This document shows, piece by piece, positions 32,431 to 40,119 of a stretch of DNA of 64,000 bases. Position numbers and translations under genes: made by a program. The stretch is from JBGVSA01 sp041807905 (lineage in GTDB: Bacteria; Pseudomonadota; Gammaproteobacteria; Burkholderiales; Rhodocyclaceae): contig NZ_JBGVSA010000013.1 in NCBI RefSeq assembly GCF_041807905.1, positions 1 through 64,000 on the forward strand. Direction: 5' to 3'. Numbering within the stretch: position 1 is the first letter of the stretch; each line of letters starts with the position of its first letter. The notes below the pieces were generated by a model. It searched no databases. It saw only the letters and a program-made list of their open reading frames with translations, and was not told where the DNA came from.

Positions 32431-32460
32431 GTCCGTTCGTCCCGCCGCCGTTGGCGGGAC
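32421..32460 (-). promoter_or_regulatory. ANTAR-target RNA: two tandem AACGGC hexaloop hairpins
   Basis: On the minus strand, hairpin 1 (32460-32439) is GUCCCGCC-AACGGC-GGCGGGAC. A 4-base linker follows, then hairpin 2 (32434-32421) is GGAC-AACGGC-GUCC. Both loops are six bases with A at position 1 and G at position 4, the known recognition pattern of ANTAR-domain antiterminators such as Klebsiella NasR. Hairpin 2 contains the 5' arm of the terminator, so the two folds exclude each other. The ANTAR protein itself is not encoded in this window. Confidence 0.85.
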
Positions 32461-32505
32461 TGAAAGCTGTTGGCTGTGCGCCGTTGCACGAGCCGATCAC
32501 CCTGA

Positions 32506-32521
32506 TGCAAGCGGTATGCCA
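32506..32521 (-). promoter_or_regulatory. Sigma-54 (-24/-12) promoter of the nitrate assimilation operon
   Basis: The minus strand reads TGGCATACCGCTTGCA at 32521-32506, matching the RpoN consensus TGGCAYR-N4-TTGCW at all fixed positions, including GG at -24 and GC at -12. Transcription would begin near 32494, about 35 bases before the first ANTAR hairpin. Nitrogen-limitation control through NtrC is expected. Confidence 0.85.
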
Positions 32522-32588
32522 CTCCGCAAGGCGAACTTAACGTATTGATCTACAAGGAATGGTCGGCTCGTTCGAGGCCGGCGATGCG

Positions 32589-32603
32589 GCACCGCGACAG
32601 TGC
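32589..32603. promoter_or_regulatory. NtrC-type enhancer site
   Basis: GCACCGCGACAGTGC is GCAC-N7-GTGC, the core of the NtrC site. It lies about 68 bases upstream of the -24 element, near position -100 relative to the predicted start, the usual place for an enhancer of a sigma-54 promoter. Only one clear site was found. Confidence 0.6.
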
Positions 32604-32705
32604 GTGCTGCACCGCCATGAGGCGCCACCACCGTGCGCCGACGCGCCAAAAGCGTAGCGCCTGACTAGACTGCGTGGATTCCTTCACCGCGACAGAGGTG
32701 CTCAG

Positions 32706-33146
32706 ATGACAGACGATATTTCCGCGCGCGCGCTGACCACCTCGCGCCTCATCGATGCCCCGCGGGAACGTGTTTTTGCCGCGCTGTCGGACCCGGCATT
32801 GCTGGCACGATGGTGGGGCCCGGCGGGCTTTACCAACACGTTCCGCGAATTCGATTTTCGACCCGGTGGTTACTGGCGCTTTGTCATGCACGGGCCGGAC
32901 GGGCGCGACTATCCGAACGAGAGCCGCTTTGAGCAAATCGTCGCACCCGAGCGCGTGGTGTTCCGGCATCTGTCCGATCACTTCTTCGAGATGACCATCA
33001 CGTTGCGCGACGAAGGCGGCAAGACACGGCTGGACTGGTGCCAGGCGTTCGATACGGTCCAGGAATGCGAACGCGTACGGTCGATTGCCGAACCGTCGAA
33101 CGAACAGAACCTGGATCGCCTGGAGGCGGTGTTCGCTTCGACGTGA
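32706..33146 (+). CDS. SRPBCC/AHSA1 (START-like) domain protein
   Basis: A 146-residue helix-grip protein: TTSRLIDAPRERVFAALSDP at the start, WWGPAGFTNTFREFDFRPGG in the middle and a C-terminal helix. It is a paralogue of the protein at 16801 but is not beside an ArsR gene. Its control region is shared with the divergent nitrate operon. The function of these single-domain proteins is generally ligand binding and is unknown here. The ATG is preceded by GAGGTGCTCAG, a reasonable ribosome-binding site. Confidence 0.82.
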   Translation: MTDDISARALTTSRLIDAPRERVFAALSDPALLARWWGPAGFTNTFREFDFRPGGYWRFVMHGPDGRDYPNESRFEQIVAPERVVFRHLSDHFFEMTITLRDEGGKTRLDWCQAFDTVQECERVRSIAEPSNEQNLDRLEAVFAST

Positions 33147-33206
33147 CGCGTGCGCGCGCAGTGCCGACGCGCTACGCTTACCGGTTTGCCTGCTACCGTA
33201 CTTGCC

Positions 33207-33797
33207 ATGACTGAGACGCCCACGCTCATCGGCCGCTGTGTCGAACTTCTGCCGCTGCGCCGCGACCACGCCCCTGCACTACTGGACGCCGCGGCAGACG
33301 GCGAACTCTGGAACCTGTCGGTCACCGTCGTGCCGGGCGCGCAGACCGTCGAGGCGTACATCGACAACGCGCTGGCCGGGCAGGCGGCGGGCAGTGTCAT
33401 GCCATTCGCGGTGGTCGACCGTATCCGCCAGCGCATCGTCGGTTCGACGCGCTTCTGGAAGATCGACCGCGACAACCGCAAGCTCGAAATCGGCCACACG
33501 TGGCTGGCCGCTTCGGCGCAGCGCACGGGGATCAATACCGAAGCCAAGTTCCTCTTGCTCACGCACGCTTTCGAAGCGCTGGATTGCGTGCGCGTGCAGT
33601 TCACCACCGACGAACTGAACGCTCGCTCGCGCGCCGCCATATTGCGGCTGGGCGCCATGCAGGAAGGCATCGTGCGGCACGAACGCATCATGCCGGACGG
33701 CCGCAAGCGTAATTCGGTGCGGTTCTCGATCATCGATACCGAATGGCCGGCGGTGAAAGCGGGGCTGCAGGACAGGCTCCAGCGCGCCGCATCCTAG
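33207..33797 (+). CDS. GNAT N-acetyltransferase, RimJ/RimL type
   Basis: A 196-residue acetyl-CoA-dependent acetyltransferase. The segments IVGSTRFWKIDRDNRKLEIG and TWLAASAQRTGINTEAKFLL are typical of the RimJ/RimL subgroup, which acetylates protein N-termini or small amines. The last part, DELNARSRAAILRLGAMQEG, is the characteristic fourth motif. The start at 33207 gives MTETPTLIGR; the upstream part of the open frame has no ribosome-binding site. It follows the START-domain gene by 60 bases and converges with the LysE gene. Confidence 0.87.
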   Translation: MTETPTLIGRCVELLPLRRDHAPALLDAAADGELWNLSVTVVPGAQTVEAYIDNALAGQAAGSVMPFAVVDRIRQRIVGSTRFWKIDRDNRKLEIGHTWLAASAQRTGINTEAKFLLLTHAFEALDCVRVQFTTDELNARSRAAILRLGAMQEGIVRHERIMPDGRKRNSVRFSIIDTEWPAVKAGLQDRLQRAAS

Positions 33798-33814
33798 CGC
33801 TTCGGGTCGATCTG

Positions 33815-34447
33815 CTACACAAGTCGCGCCACGATCACACCCGCACCCAGCATGAAGAGCACCACGCCCGTGGCGCGCTCCAGCCAGGGCAGGGCGCGGG
33901 CAAAGCGTGCGCGTATCGCTGCGTTGCCGATACTTGCCGCGACGACGAGGTCCCATAGCAGCACGACCGCGAACATCCACACGCCATAGAACACGCGCAC
34001 GCCGACCTTGTCGTGCGCGGTGCCGAGCATGACGGCCAGCGTGGCGTAGAACAGCGCATTCTTCGGGTTGAGGACGGCTGAGAGCAGGCCCATCAGGCCG
34101 GTCTGCCACGCCGACGCGCGAGGCATGTGAGCGCGCGCCACGCGGGTGGTCGATATGTTCAATGGCGTCGATCCTGCATAGCGGGCGAAGCGATAGCCCA
34201 GCCACAACAGGTAAACGCAGCCTGCGGTTTCCAGGGCGATGAAGGCGGGCGCATCGCGCTGCAGTGCGGCCATGCCGGCAAAGGCGGCGACGATGAAGAT
34301 ACCGTTTCCCAGTGCAATCCCGAGACACGCTGCGCTGGCTTGTCGCCAGCCTTGCGCGAGTGCGGTACGCGTGATGAGGAAGAAGTCCGGCCCCGGCGAC
34401 AGGAGCGCCAGGAAATGGGCTGTTGCGACGATGATGAACTGCTGCAT
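33815..34447 (-). CDS. LysE/RhtB-family amino acid exporter
   Basis: A 210-residue inner membrane protein with about six membrane segments. The family motif is LLSPGPDFFLITRTALAQGW near the N-terminus, and NPKNALFYATL in the middle. Such proteins export amino acids or their derivatives. The AraC regulator gene immediately upstream in the same direction (70-base gap) is a common companion of LysE-type exporters and may control it. Confidence 0.9.
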   Translation of the reverse strand: MQQFIIVATAHFLALLSPGPDFFLITRTALAQGWRQASAACLGIALGNGIFIVAAFAGMAALQRDAPAFIALETAGCVYLLWLGYRFARYAGSTPLNISTTRVARAHMPRASAWQTGLMGLLSAVLNPKNALFYATLAVMLGTAHDKVGVRVFYGVWMFAVVLLWDLVVAASIGNAAIRARFARALPWLERATGVVLFMLGAGVIVARLV

Positions 34448-34517
34448 GCGGGCACCGCGTGAAAGGCACGGCGCCAGTGTGCGCAGCGCAGTCCGCGCTG
34501 TCTTGGACGAAATTGCG

Positions 34518-35336
34518 TCAGCGCCGGTACTGTCCCGGGGCTGACGCGGTCAGCGATTTGAAGACGCGATTGAAATGGCTCTGGTCGGCGAAACCGAGCC
34601 GATAGGCGAGTTCAGCCAGCGGCTCGCCCGCCCGCAGGCCGGCGCGTGCAAGGTTGACGCGCTCATTCAACTGCCAGGCGTGCGGCGTGAGCCCCGTCGC
34701 CGCGCGAAAGGCGCGGATCGTCTGATATTGGCTCAGGCCGATGCGCTCGGCCATGTCGGCGAGCGATAGCCGGAGCGCGGGAGGAGTTTCGTCCGTTGCA
34801 TCGAGGAGCGGTGCAATGCGTTGCCGATGGGGTGCCGCATCCGACGGCTGATCGATGGTCTGGCCGACGTCGTGATCGCGGTCGCCGAGGAATTCGATCA
34901 GCGCCGGGTCTTTCTCGTCGACCTCGGCGTCGGAGAACAGCAGCGCATTGAGCTTGCAGAATGCGCCATAGGCCGTCTGCTCGCGGATCAGACGCACCGG
35001 AGCGTCCTCCCCGCAGATGTGCGATGTGCGTGTGTCGTCGTGCAGTGCGGCGCGCATCCACTGCGCGTCGATGTGCAGCATCTGGTAGCTCCACGCGCAA
35101 TCGGGCGCCGGATTGCAGGCGTGAACGCGATGTGGCGGCACGAACACCAGCGTGCCCGGCTGCAGGGCGACCGGGCCGCCCGGCGCGCCGGTGAATACGC
35201 TTGTGCCTGCGTCGACCGCGCCGATCGAAAAGGTGGGATGGGCGTGCGGCCGATAGCAGGCGCGGCTGTCGCAGGCGCGTCTGCTTTCGACGTGGGGCAT
35301 GGCGGGGTCGCGCCAGAACCGGGCGATGGCGTTCAT
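34518..35336 (-). CDS. AraC-family transcriptional regulator
   Basis: A 272-residue regulator starting MNAIARFWRDPAMP. The N-terminal half is a cupin-like sensor domain (RPHAHPTFSIGAVDAG and LVFVPPHRVHACNP). The C-terminal half has the paired helix-turn-helix motifs, SLADMAERIGLSQYQTIRAF and the AraC signature ending LGFADQSHFNRVFK. The start at 35336 was chosen over the longer open frame because upstream sequence is out of character. It precedes the LysE exporter gene on the same strand. Confidence 0.9.
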   Translation of the reverse strand: MNAIARFWRDPAMPHVESRRACDSRACYRPHAHPTFSIGAVDAGTSVFTGAPGGPVALQPGTLVFVPPHRVHACNPAPDCAWSYQMLHIDAQWMRAALHDDTRTSHICGEDAPVRLIREQTAYGAFCKLNALLFSDAEVDEKDPALIEFLGDRDHDVGQTIDQPSDAAPHRQRIAPLLDATDETPPALRLSLADMAERIGLSQYQTIRAFRAATGLTPHAWQLNERVNLARAGLRAGEPLAELAYRLGFADQSHFNRVFKSLTASAPGQYRR

Positions 35337-35383
35337 GGGCAGCAAGTGTACGCCTCTGCCGTCGACGCGTGAGCGATGGCGTG

Positions 35384-36220
35384 TTACGCAGGCAGCGGCA
35401 TCGGCAGGTCGTCGGCCGCGGTTTCGCGCACCGCGGGCATGTCGTTGCGTGCCTTGCCGACGCTCCAGTGCAGCGCGAGGTCGGCCACCGCCTGCCAGCC
35501 CGTTTCGTTGCACAGCCAGTGCGAGCGATCGGCGAATTCGTGAAAAGCCGTCGGGGTGCCTGCGCGGTATTGCTTGCGAAAGTTGGCGCGCACCATGCTC
35601 GGCGTCACCGTGCGGTCGTATTCGGCGCCAATCAGCAGCAGCGGCGGTCGAACCGGATTGTCGAAGGCGACGGCGGTGTGCACGCCGAGGGCGGCTTCGA
35701 AGAAAATGCGGCCGGGCGCGGGAACGATATGAGCGTAGTAGGCAGCCGGCTTGTCGGGCTCGGGCAGTGTCTGCGCGAAATCCTGCGCGAAGCTCCAGTA
35801 GCCCATGGTCGCCGCGCGATGCCAGCCATTCAGGTGCGCGAATACGCAGCGGCTGCTCCATACGGCGCGTGGCGCGGGCAATACGCCAAAGGGCGGCGCC
35901 GGCGATATGGCCACGCCCGCCGCGCCCAGACCACGATCCAGCAATAGCTGCACGAACAGGCCGCCGAAGGAATGGCCGATGAGGATCGGTGCCTCCGCCT
36001 GCATCCGGACGAGTCGCTCGTAGCGGGCGACGATGTCGTTGATGCCCAGCGATGCGAGCCCTGCGTCGGGCATCGATCGCAGTTGCGTGACGGGGCGCTC
36101 CATCAGCGGCCATGCCGGCGCCAGCACGCGGTAACCCTGTGCTTCGTAGCGCTCCCGAAAACGCGTCCACGACGCGGGCGTGAGCCACGCACCGTGGATC
36201 AGGATGATTGTCTTCGACAT
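35384..36220 (-). CDS. Alpha/beta hydrolase
   Basis: A 278-residue alpha/beta-hydrolase. It starts with the oxyanion-hole strand TIILIHGAWLTPASW. The nucleophile elbow is GHSFGG at about 112-117. The acid is probably Asp in LLIGAEYDRTV, and the His is in ADRSHWL near residue 242. The lack of any distinct subfamily motif leaves the substrate open (esterase or thioesterase-like). The next upstream gene, 31 bases away on the same strand, is another hydrolase of the same fold but of a different subfamily. Confidence 0.85.
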   Translation of the reverse strand: MSKTIILIHGAWLTPASWTRFRERYEAQGYRVLAPAWPLMERPVTQLRSMPDAGLASLGINDIVARYERLVRMQAEAPILIGHSFGGLFVQLLLDRGLGAAGVAISPAPPFGVLPAPRAVWSSRCVFAHLNGWHRAATMGYWSFAQDFAQTLPEPDKPAAYYAHIVPAPGRIFFEAALGVHTAVAFDNPVRPPLLLIGAEYDRTVTPSMVRANFRKQYRAGTPTAFHEFADRSHWLCNETGWQAVADLALHWSVGKARNDMPAVRETAADDLPMPLPA

Positions 36221-36251
36221 TGTTGTTCTCTCCGTCGGTGCCGCGGACGCG

Positions 36252-37073
36252 CTATTCCCTCATGAATGCCAACAGGTCCGCGTTGATTTCGTGCTTGTGG
36301 GTGGAACACATGCCGTGGTCGTAGCCCGGGTACACCTTGAGCGTGGCCTTCGGAATGAGCTTGGCGGTGAGCATCGCGGAATTGCCGATCGGCACGATCT
36401 GGTCGTCATCGCCATGCATGACGAGCGTTGGCACTTCGATGCGCTTGAGGTCTTCGGTGAAGTCGGTCGCGGAGAAAGCGGCGATGCAGTCGTATTCGCT
36501 CTTGAGCCCGCCCAGCATGCCCTGCATCCAGAAACTGTCGCGCAGGCCCTGGCTGACGTTGGCGCCGGGACGGTTGGCGCCATAGAAGGGCGTGGTCAGG
36601 TCCTTGAAGAACTGCGAGCGGTCGTTGAGCACGCCGGCGCGGATGTCGTCGAACACCTTGATCGGCAGGCCGCCCGGGTAGGCATCCGTCTGCAGCATGA
36701 TCGGCGGCACCGCGCCGATCAGGACCAGCTTGGTGACGCGACCCCTGCCGTAGCGGGCGACATAGCGCGCCGCTTCGCCGCCGCCGGTGGAGTGGCCGAT
36801 GTGGATGGTGTTCTTCAGGTCCAGCGCGGTCACGAGTTCATCGAGATCGGCGGCGTAGGTGTCCATCTCGTTGCCGTCCCAGGGCTGATCGGACCGCCCA
36901 TGGCCGCGCCGGTCATGCGCGATGCAACGATAGCCGTGGCCGGCGAGAAACTGCATCTGGTCTTCCCACGCGTCGGCGGTCAATGGCCAGCCGTGGCTGA
37001 AGACGACCGGCTGGCCGCTGCCCCAGTCCTTGTAATAGATCTGCGTGCCATCCTTGGTGGTGATCGTCGGCAT
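36252..37073 (-). CDS. Alpha/beta hydrolase of the non-haem chloroperoxidase/arylesterase type
   Basis: A 273-residue enzyme very close in pattern to cofactor-free haloperoxidases. Signatures: FSHGWPLTADAWEDQM, HDRRGHGRSDQPWDGN, nucleophile elbow GHSTGGGEAARY (Ser about 99), acid in MHGDDDQIVPI, and His in YPGYDHGM. The start at 37073 follows AGGAG; the longer frame to 37139 is not needed. The physiological reaction is probably esterase or lactonase activity. It is divergent from an NAD(P)-binding protein gene. Confidence 0.9.
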   Translation of the reverse strand: MPTITTKDGTQIYYKDWGSGQPVVFSHGWPLTADAWEDQMQFLAGHGYRCIAHDRRGHGRSDQPWDGNEMDTYAADLDELVTALDLKNTIHIGHSTGGGEAARYVARYGRGRVTKLVLIGAVPPIMLQTDAYPGGLPIKVFDDIRAGVLNDRSQFFKDLTTPFYGANRPGANVSQGLRDSFWMQGMLGGLKSEYDCIAAFSATDFTEDLKRIEVPTLVMHGDDDQIVPIGNSAMLTAKLIPKATLKVYPGYDHGMCSTHKHEINADLLAFMRE

Positions 37074-37210
37074 CTCTTGAACTCCTGTCGGGGGAAGTGC
37101 AGGTGGAAGGGATGTTGCGATGCAGCGGAAAGACCGCATCTTGTGTAATAGGTGAGATTCGCGATAAAGCCAGTGCCCCGAGGTCGCGCGCGGGTGTCGG
37201 GGAGGCGGCT

Positions 37211-37957
37211 ATGCTTGGCGCGCCGCCGTTCAGCCTTGGGAGAAGAATCTTGCACTGCGAAGCGATACGTCCCCTGAAGATCGTCATCGTCGGCGCCACC
37301 GGCATGCTCGGGCAGGGCGCGCTGCGCGAATGCCTGCTGGCGGACGACGTGATGGAGGTGGTGACGATCGGGCGCAGCAGGAGCGATCAGCGACACGCCA
37401 AACTGCACGACGTGGTGGTGCCCGACCTCACTGACCTGCACGCCGTCGAGGGCGCATTGCGCGATGTCGATGCCTGCTTTTTCTGCCTTGGCGTGACGTC
37501 TTCCGGCATGTCCGAGGCGGCGTACACGCACATCACGTTCGATCTGACGCTATATGTGGCGCGCACGCTGCTGCGGCTCAATCCGGGCATGCGCTTCGTG
37601 TATGTCTCCGGCGCGGGGGCGGATGCCAGCGAGCGCGGCAAGGTGATGTGGGCCCGCGTGCGCGGCAGGACGGAAAACGCGCTGCGCGCGTTGCCCTTCG
37701 CCGCCGTGCATGTTCTGCGCCCGGGCATCATCCAGCCGTTGCATGGCACACGCTCGAAAACGCGCGCCTATCGGGTGTTCTATGCGCTTGCGGCACCCGT
37801 CCTGCCTTTGGCGCGCCGTCTGTGGCCCGGGGCCGTGCTGACGACCGAAGTGATCGGTCGGGCGATGCTGAATCTGGTGCGACGTGGAGCCCCCGGCGGC
37901 GTGCTGGAGAGCGCCGCCATCGACGCTGCCGCCCGCGACCCTGCCCCCACGCCCTAG
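37211..37957 (+). CDS. NAD(P)-binding Rossmann-fold protein (epimerase/NmrA-like)
   Basis: A protein of about 248 residues with the cofactor motif IVIVGATGMLGQGAL, a conserved VYVSGAGADAS strand, and RPGIIQPLHG in the second half. It belongs to the atypical short-chain dehydrogenases. Two starts fit: ATG at 37211 (GGAGG five bases upstream) and TTG at 37250 (GGGAG eight bases upstream). The second would begin ten residues before the Rossmann motif. The activity is unknown. Confidence 0.8.
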   Translation: MLGAPPFSLGRRILHCEAIRPLKIVIVGATGMLGQGALRECLLADDVMEVVTIGRSRSDQRHAKLHDVVVPDLTDLHAVEGALRDVDACFFCLGVTSSGMSEAAYTHITFDLTLYVARTLLRLNPGMRFVYVSGAGADASERGKVMWARVRGRTENALRALPFAAVHVLRPGIIQPLHGTRSKTRAYRVFYALAAPVLPLARRLWPGAVLTTEVIGRAMLNLVRRGAPGGVLESAAIDAAARDPAPTP

Positions 37958-38053
37958 GGGGCGGTGCTTTCCTGCAACACGATGTGGTAATTTCGCGGGA
38001 ACAGGTTGCACGCGCTGCGCGTCCACCTGTTGTTCACTCCACGGGAAATCGAC

Positions 38054-38278
38054 GTGCCCAAATTCATTGCGGCGATCCTGCCGAATTTCATCCTGCGCCA
38101 TGCGCAAGGCCTGCGCTTTCCGCAGTTGTTCCTGCTGTTTGCATGCCTGTTCGTTTTCGACCTGCTGATCCCGGACTTCATCCCGTTCATCGACGAGTTG
38201 CTGTTTGCCATGCTGGCGCTTGTCTTTTCGCGCATCAAGCGGCGCCCTACGCAGCCCATGCAGGTGGTGCATGACTGA
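38054..38278 (+). CDS. Small membrane protein (DUF6116-like)
   Basis: A protein of 74 residues from the GTG at 38054 (VPKFIAAILPNF), or 90 from an ATG at 38006. A single strongly hydrophobic region (FPQLFLLFACLFVFDLLIPD then FIDELLFAMLALVF) suggests two membrane-spanning helices broken by an IPDFIPF turn, with a basic C-terminus. The pattern resembles short uncharacterised proteins often labelled DUF6116; the match is from memory. The stop overlaps the tadA start by 8 bases, so it is likely co-translated with tadA. Confidence 0.68.
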   Translation: MPKFIAAILPNFILRHAQGLRFPQLFLLFACLFVFDLLIPDFIPFIDELLFAMLALVFSRIKRRPTQPMQVVHD

Positions 38279-38741
38279 GCAGGACGAATTCTTCATGCGC
38301 GCAGCACTTGAACTCGCGCGCGAGGCCGGCAGCGTCGACGAAGTGCCTGTCGGAGCCGTGATCGTTTGCGAGGGAAAAATCGTCGGACGCGGCTTCAACC
38401 AGCCGATCGGCCGTCATGACCCCACGGCGCATGCCGAAGTGATGGCCCTGCGCGATGCTGCCCGTACGCTGTCGAACTACCGCATGCCCGGCTGCGAGCT
38501 CTATGTGACACTGGAGCCCTGCATGATGTGCACGGGCGCCATCATCCATGCGCGCATCGGTCGCGTGGTGTTCGGGGCGCGCGATCCCAAAACCGGCGTG
38601 GCCGGCAGCGTGCTCGACCTTTTCGGCGAGCCGCGACTCAATCATCACGCGCAGGCCGAAGGCGGGGTGCTGGCCGACGAATGCGGTCAGCTTCTGTCGA
38701 GCTTCTTTGCTGCGCGTCGCAACCGGACGATGACTGCCTGA
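38271..38741 (+). CDS. tadA: tRNA-specific adenosine deaminase
   Basis: A 156-residue zinc deaminase that converts the wobble adenosine A34 of tRNA-Arg(ACG) to inosine. The zinc and catalytic residues are HAE (54-56) and PCMMC (83-87). The start at 38271 gives MTEQDEFFMRAALELA and overlaps the small membrane protein gene by 8 bases. The following gene starts on the last base of its stop codon (TGATG). It is an essential housekeeping gene in most bacteria. Confidence 0.95.
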   Translation: MTEQDEFFMRAALELAREAGSVDEVPVGAVIVCEGKIVGRGFNQPIGRHDPTAHAEVMALRDAARTLSNYRMPGCELYVTLEPCMMCTGAIIHARIGRVVFGARDPKTGVAGSVLDLFGEPRLNHHAQAEGGVLADECGQLLSSFFAARRNRTMTA

Positions 38742-39220
38742 TGCGCGCGCGCGTGAGCATCGGCGATCAGTCGCTCGATCTGTTCGACGAACAGGGCGTG
38801 CGTATTCGCCGGTATCGCGTATCGACAGCCACCCATGGCGCGGGGGAACTGGCAGGTAGCCAGCGCACGCCGCGCGGCCACCATATCGTGCGGGCGCGGG
38901 TCGGTGCGGGGCAGCCGCGCAATGCGGTATTCCGGGCGCGGCGGCCAACCGGCGAAATCTGGACGCGTGAAGCGGCGCTGGCCGAGCCGACGCGCGACTG
39001 GATTCTGTCGCGCATCCTGTGGTTGTCTGGAACCGAGGTCGGCTTCAACCGGCTCGGCAACGTCGACACCATGCGCCGTTACATCTACATCCACGGCACC
39101 CCCGACACCGAGCCGATGGGCGTGCCGGGCTCGCATGGCTGCATCCGCATGCGCAATGTCGATGTCATCGAGCTGTTTGAACTCCTGCCCGCTTTTTCCG
39201 TTGTGGATATCGAAGAATGA
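38741..39220 (+). CDS. L,D-transpeptidase (YkuD domain), cytoplasmic-looking short form
   Basis: A 159-residue YkuD-domain protein. The catalytic motif is His118 in YIHGTPD and SHGCIRM with Cys134 and Arg136. These enzymes form 3-3 peptidoglycan cross-links or attach lipoprotein. There is no signal peptide or membrane segment at the chosen start, which is unusual for this job; either it is exported by another route or acts on cytoplasmic precursors. The ATG overlaps the tadA stop (TGATG), and its own stop overlaps the next start by 4 bases. Confidence 0.88.
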   Translation: MRARVSIGDQSLDLFDEQGVRIRRYRVSTATHGAGELAGSQRTPRGHHIVRARVGAGQPRNAVFRARRPTGEIWTREAALAEPTRDWILSRILWLSGTEVGFNRLGNVDTMRRYIYIHGTPDTEPMGVPGSHGCIRMRNVDVIELFELLPAFSVVDIEE

Positions 39221-39639
39221 AACTGACGCTGCGAAGCGGCGATTGGACAACGCTCGGCAAACAGGCCTATGCCATCCGGCACGAGGTCTTCGTAGTGGAG
39301 CAGGGCGTGCCTGAAGAAGTCGAGCTGGACGAGCATGACCCGGTGAGTCTGCATGTTCTGGCGCTCGGAGACGAAACGCCCGTTGGCACGGGGCGTTTGC
39401 TGGACGATGGGCACATCGGGCGCCTGGCTGTGCGTCAGGCGGCGCGCGGCACCGGTGTGGGCCGCGCGATGATGCTGCATCTGATGGAGCAGGCCATGCA
39501 TCGCGGCATGGCCGAGATTGTGCTGCACGCCCAGGTGCAGGCACAGCCGTTCTACGTGTCGCTCGGGTTCGAGCCGGAAGGCGATGTGTTCAACGAGGCC
39601 GGCATCGACCACGTCCTGATGCGCAAGCGTTTGCGCTGA
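39217..39639 (+). CDS. GNAT N-acetyltransferase (ElaA/YjcF-like)
   Basis: A 140-residue acetyltransferase. The sequence AIRHEVFVVEQGVPEEVELD is typical of this small subgroup, and the acetyl-CoA loop is RLAVRQAARGTGVGRAMM. The C-terminal part HAQVQAQPFYVSLGFEPEG completes the fold. Substrate unknown. ATGA overlap with the L,D-transpeptidase gene shows it is the last of a four-gene coupled run (small membrane protein, tadA, transpeptidase, acetyltransferase). Confidence 0.88.
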   Translation: MKLTLRSGDWTTLGKQAYAIRHEVFVVEQGVPEEVELDEHDPVSLHVLALGDETPVGTGRLLDDGHIGRLAVRQAARGTGVGRAMMLHLMEQAMHRGMAEIVLHAQVQAQPFYVSLGFEPEGDVFNEAGIDHVLMRKRLR

Positions 39640-39684
39640 GCGCCGCAGCCCTTCCAGGGTGGGCGAGGATGCTCGCCGCCGTGC

Positions 39685-39978
39685 TCAGCGCCCGTCGTGC
39701 GGGACGAACTGCTCAGCGTGGCGCCGCGTGCCCGGCAGCAGGTAGTCCATGACGCCGGCGTCGCGCACAGCCTCGTCGATGGTGTCGAGCAATCGCCCGG
39801 CATTGTCGACGGGGTCGTAGACCTCCATCCATGTGTTGCAGTCTTCCATCCTGCACAGCAATCGCCCCTGCACGCCGGAGGCGGATTTCACCGCTTCGAG
39901 CATGGCCAATACTGCGCTGCGCGCTTCGCGCGTTTTTTCCGGTGCGATGCAATAGTAGATATAGAGTCCGGAAATCAT
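39685..39978 (-). CDS. DUF4936-type small protein
   Basis: A 97-residue protein starting MISGLYIYYCIAPEKTREA. The ferredoxin-like alternation of strands and helices, and the segment GRLLCRMEDCNTWMEVYDPV, match small betaproteobacterial proteins annotated as DUF4936; that match is from memory. It follows ygfZ on the same strand by 141 bases, a neighbourhood common in Burkholderiales. A longer open frame to 40062 reads through a GC-rich gap and is not supported. Confidence 0.75.
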   Translation of the reverse strand: MISGLYIYYCIAPEKTREARSAVLAMLEAVKSASGVQGRLLCRMEDCNTWMEVYDPVDNAGRLLDTIDEAVRDAGVMDYLLPGTRRHAEQFVPHDGR

Positions 39979-40119
39979 GTCTGGCTCCTCCAAGGCCGGT
40001 TCTCGGTCATCGTGCCGCATTGCACGGGCCGGTGCTGCCGCGGCCCGTACGACTGGGCCCATGCCGGGGGGCTCCCGGCGATGGGCGCATCACGATTCCA
40101 TGCGCAGCCTGCCTTCGCG

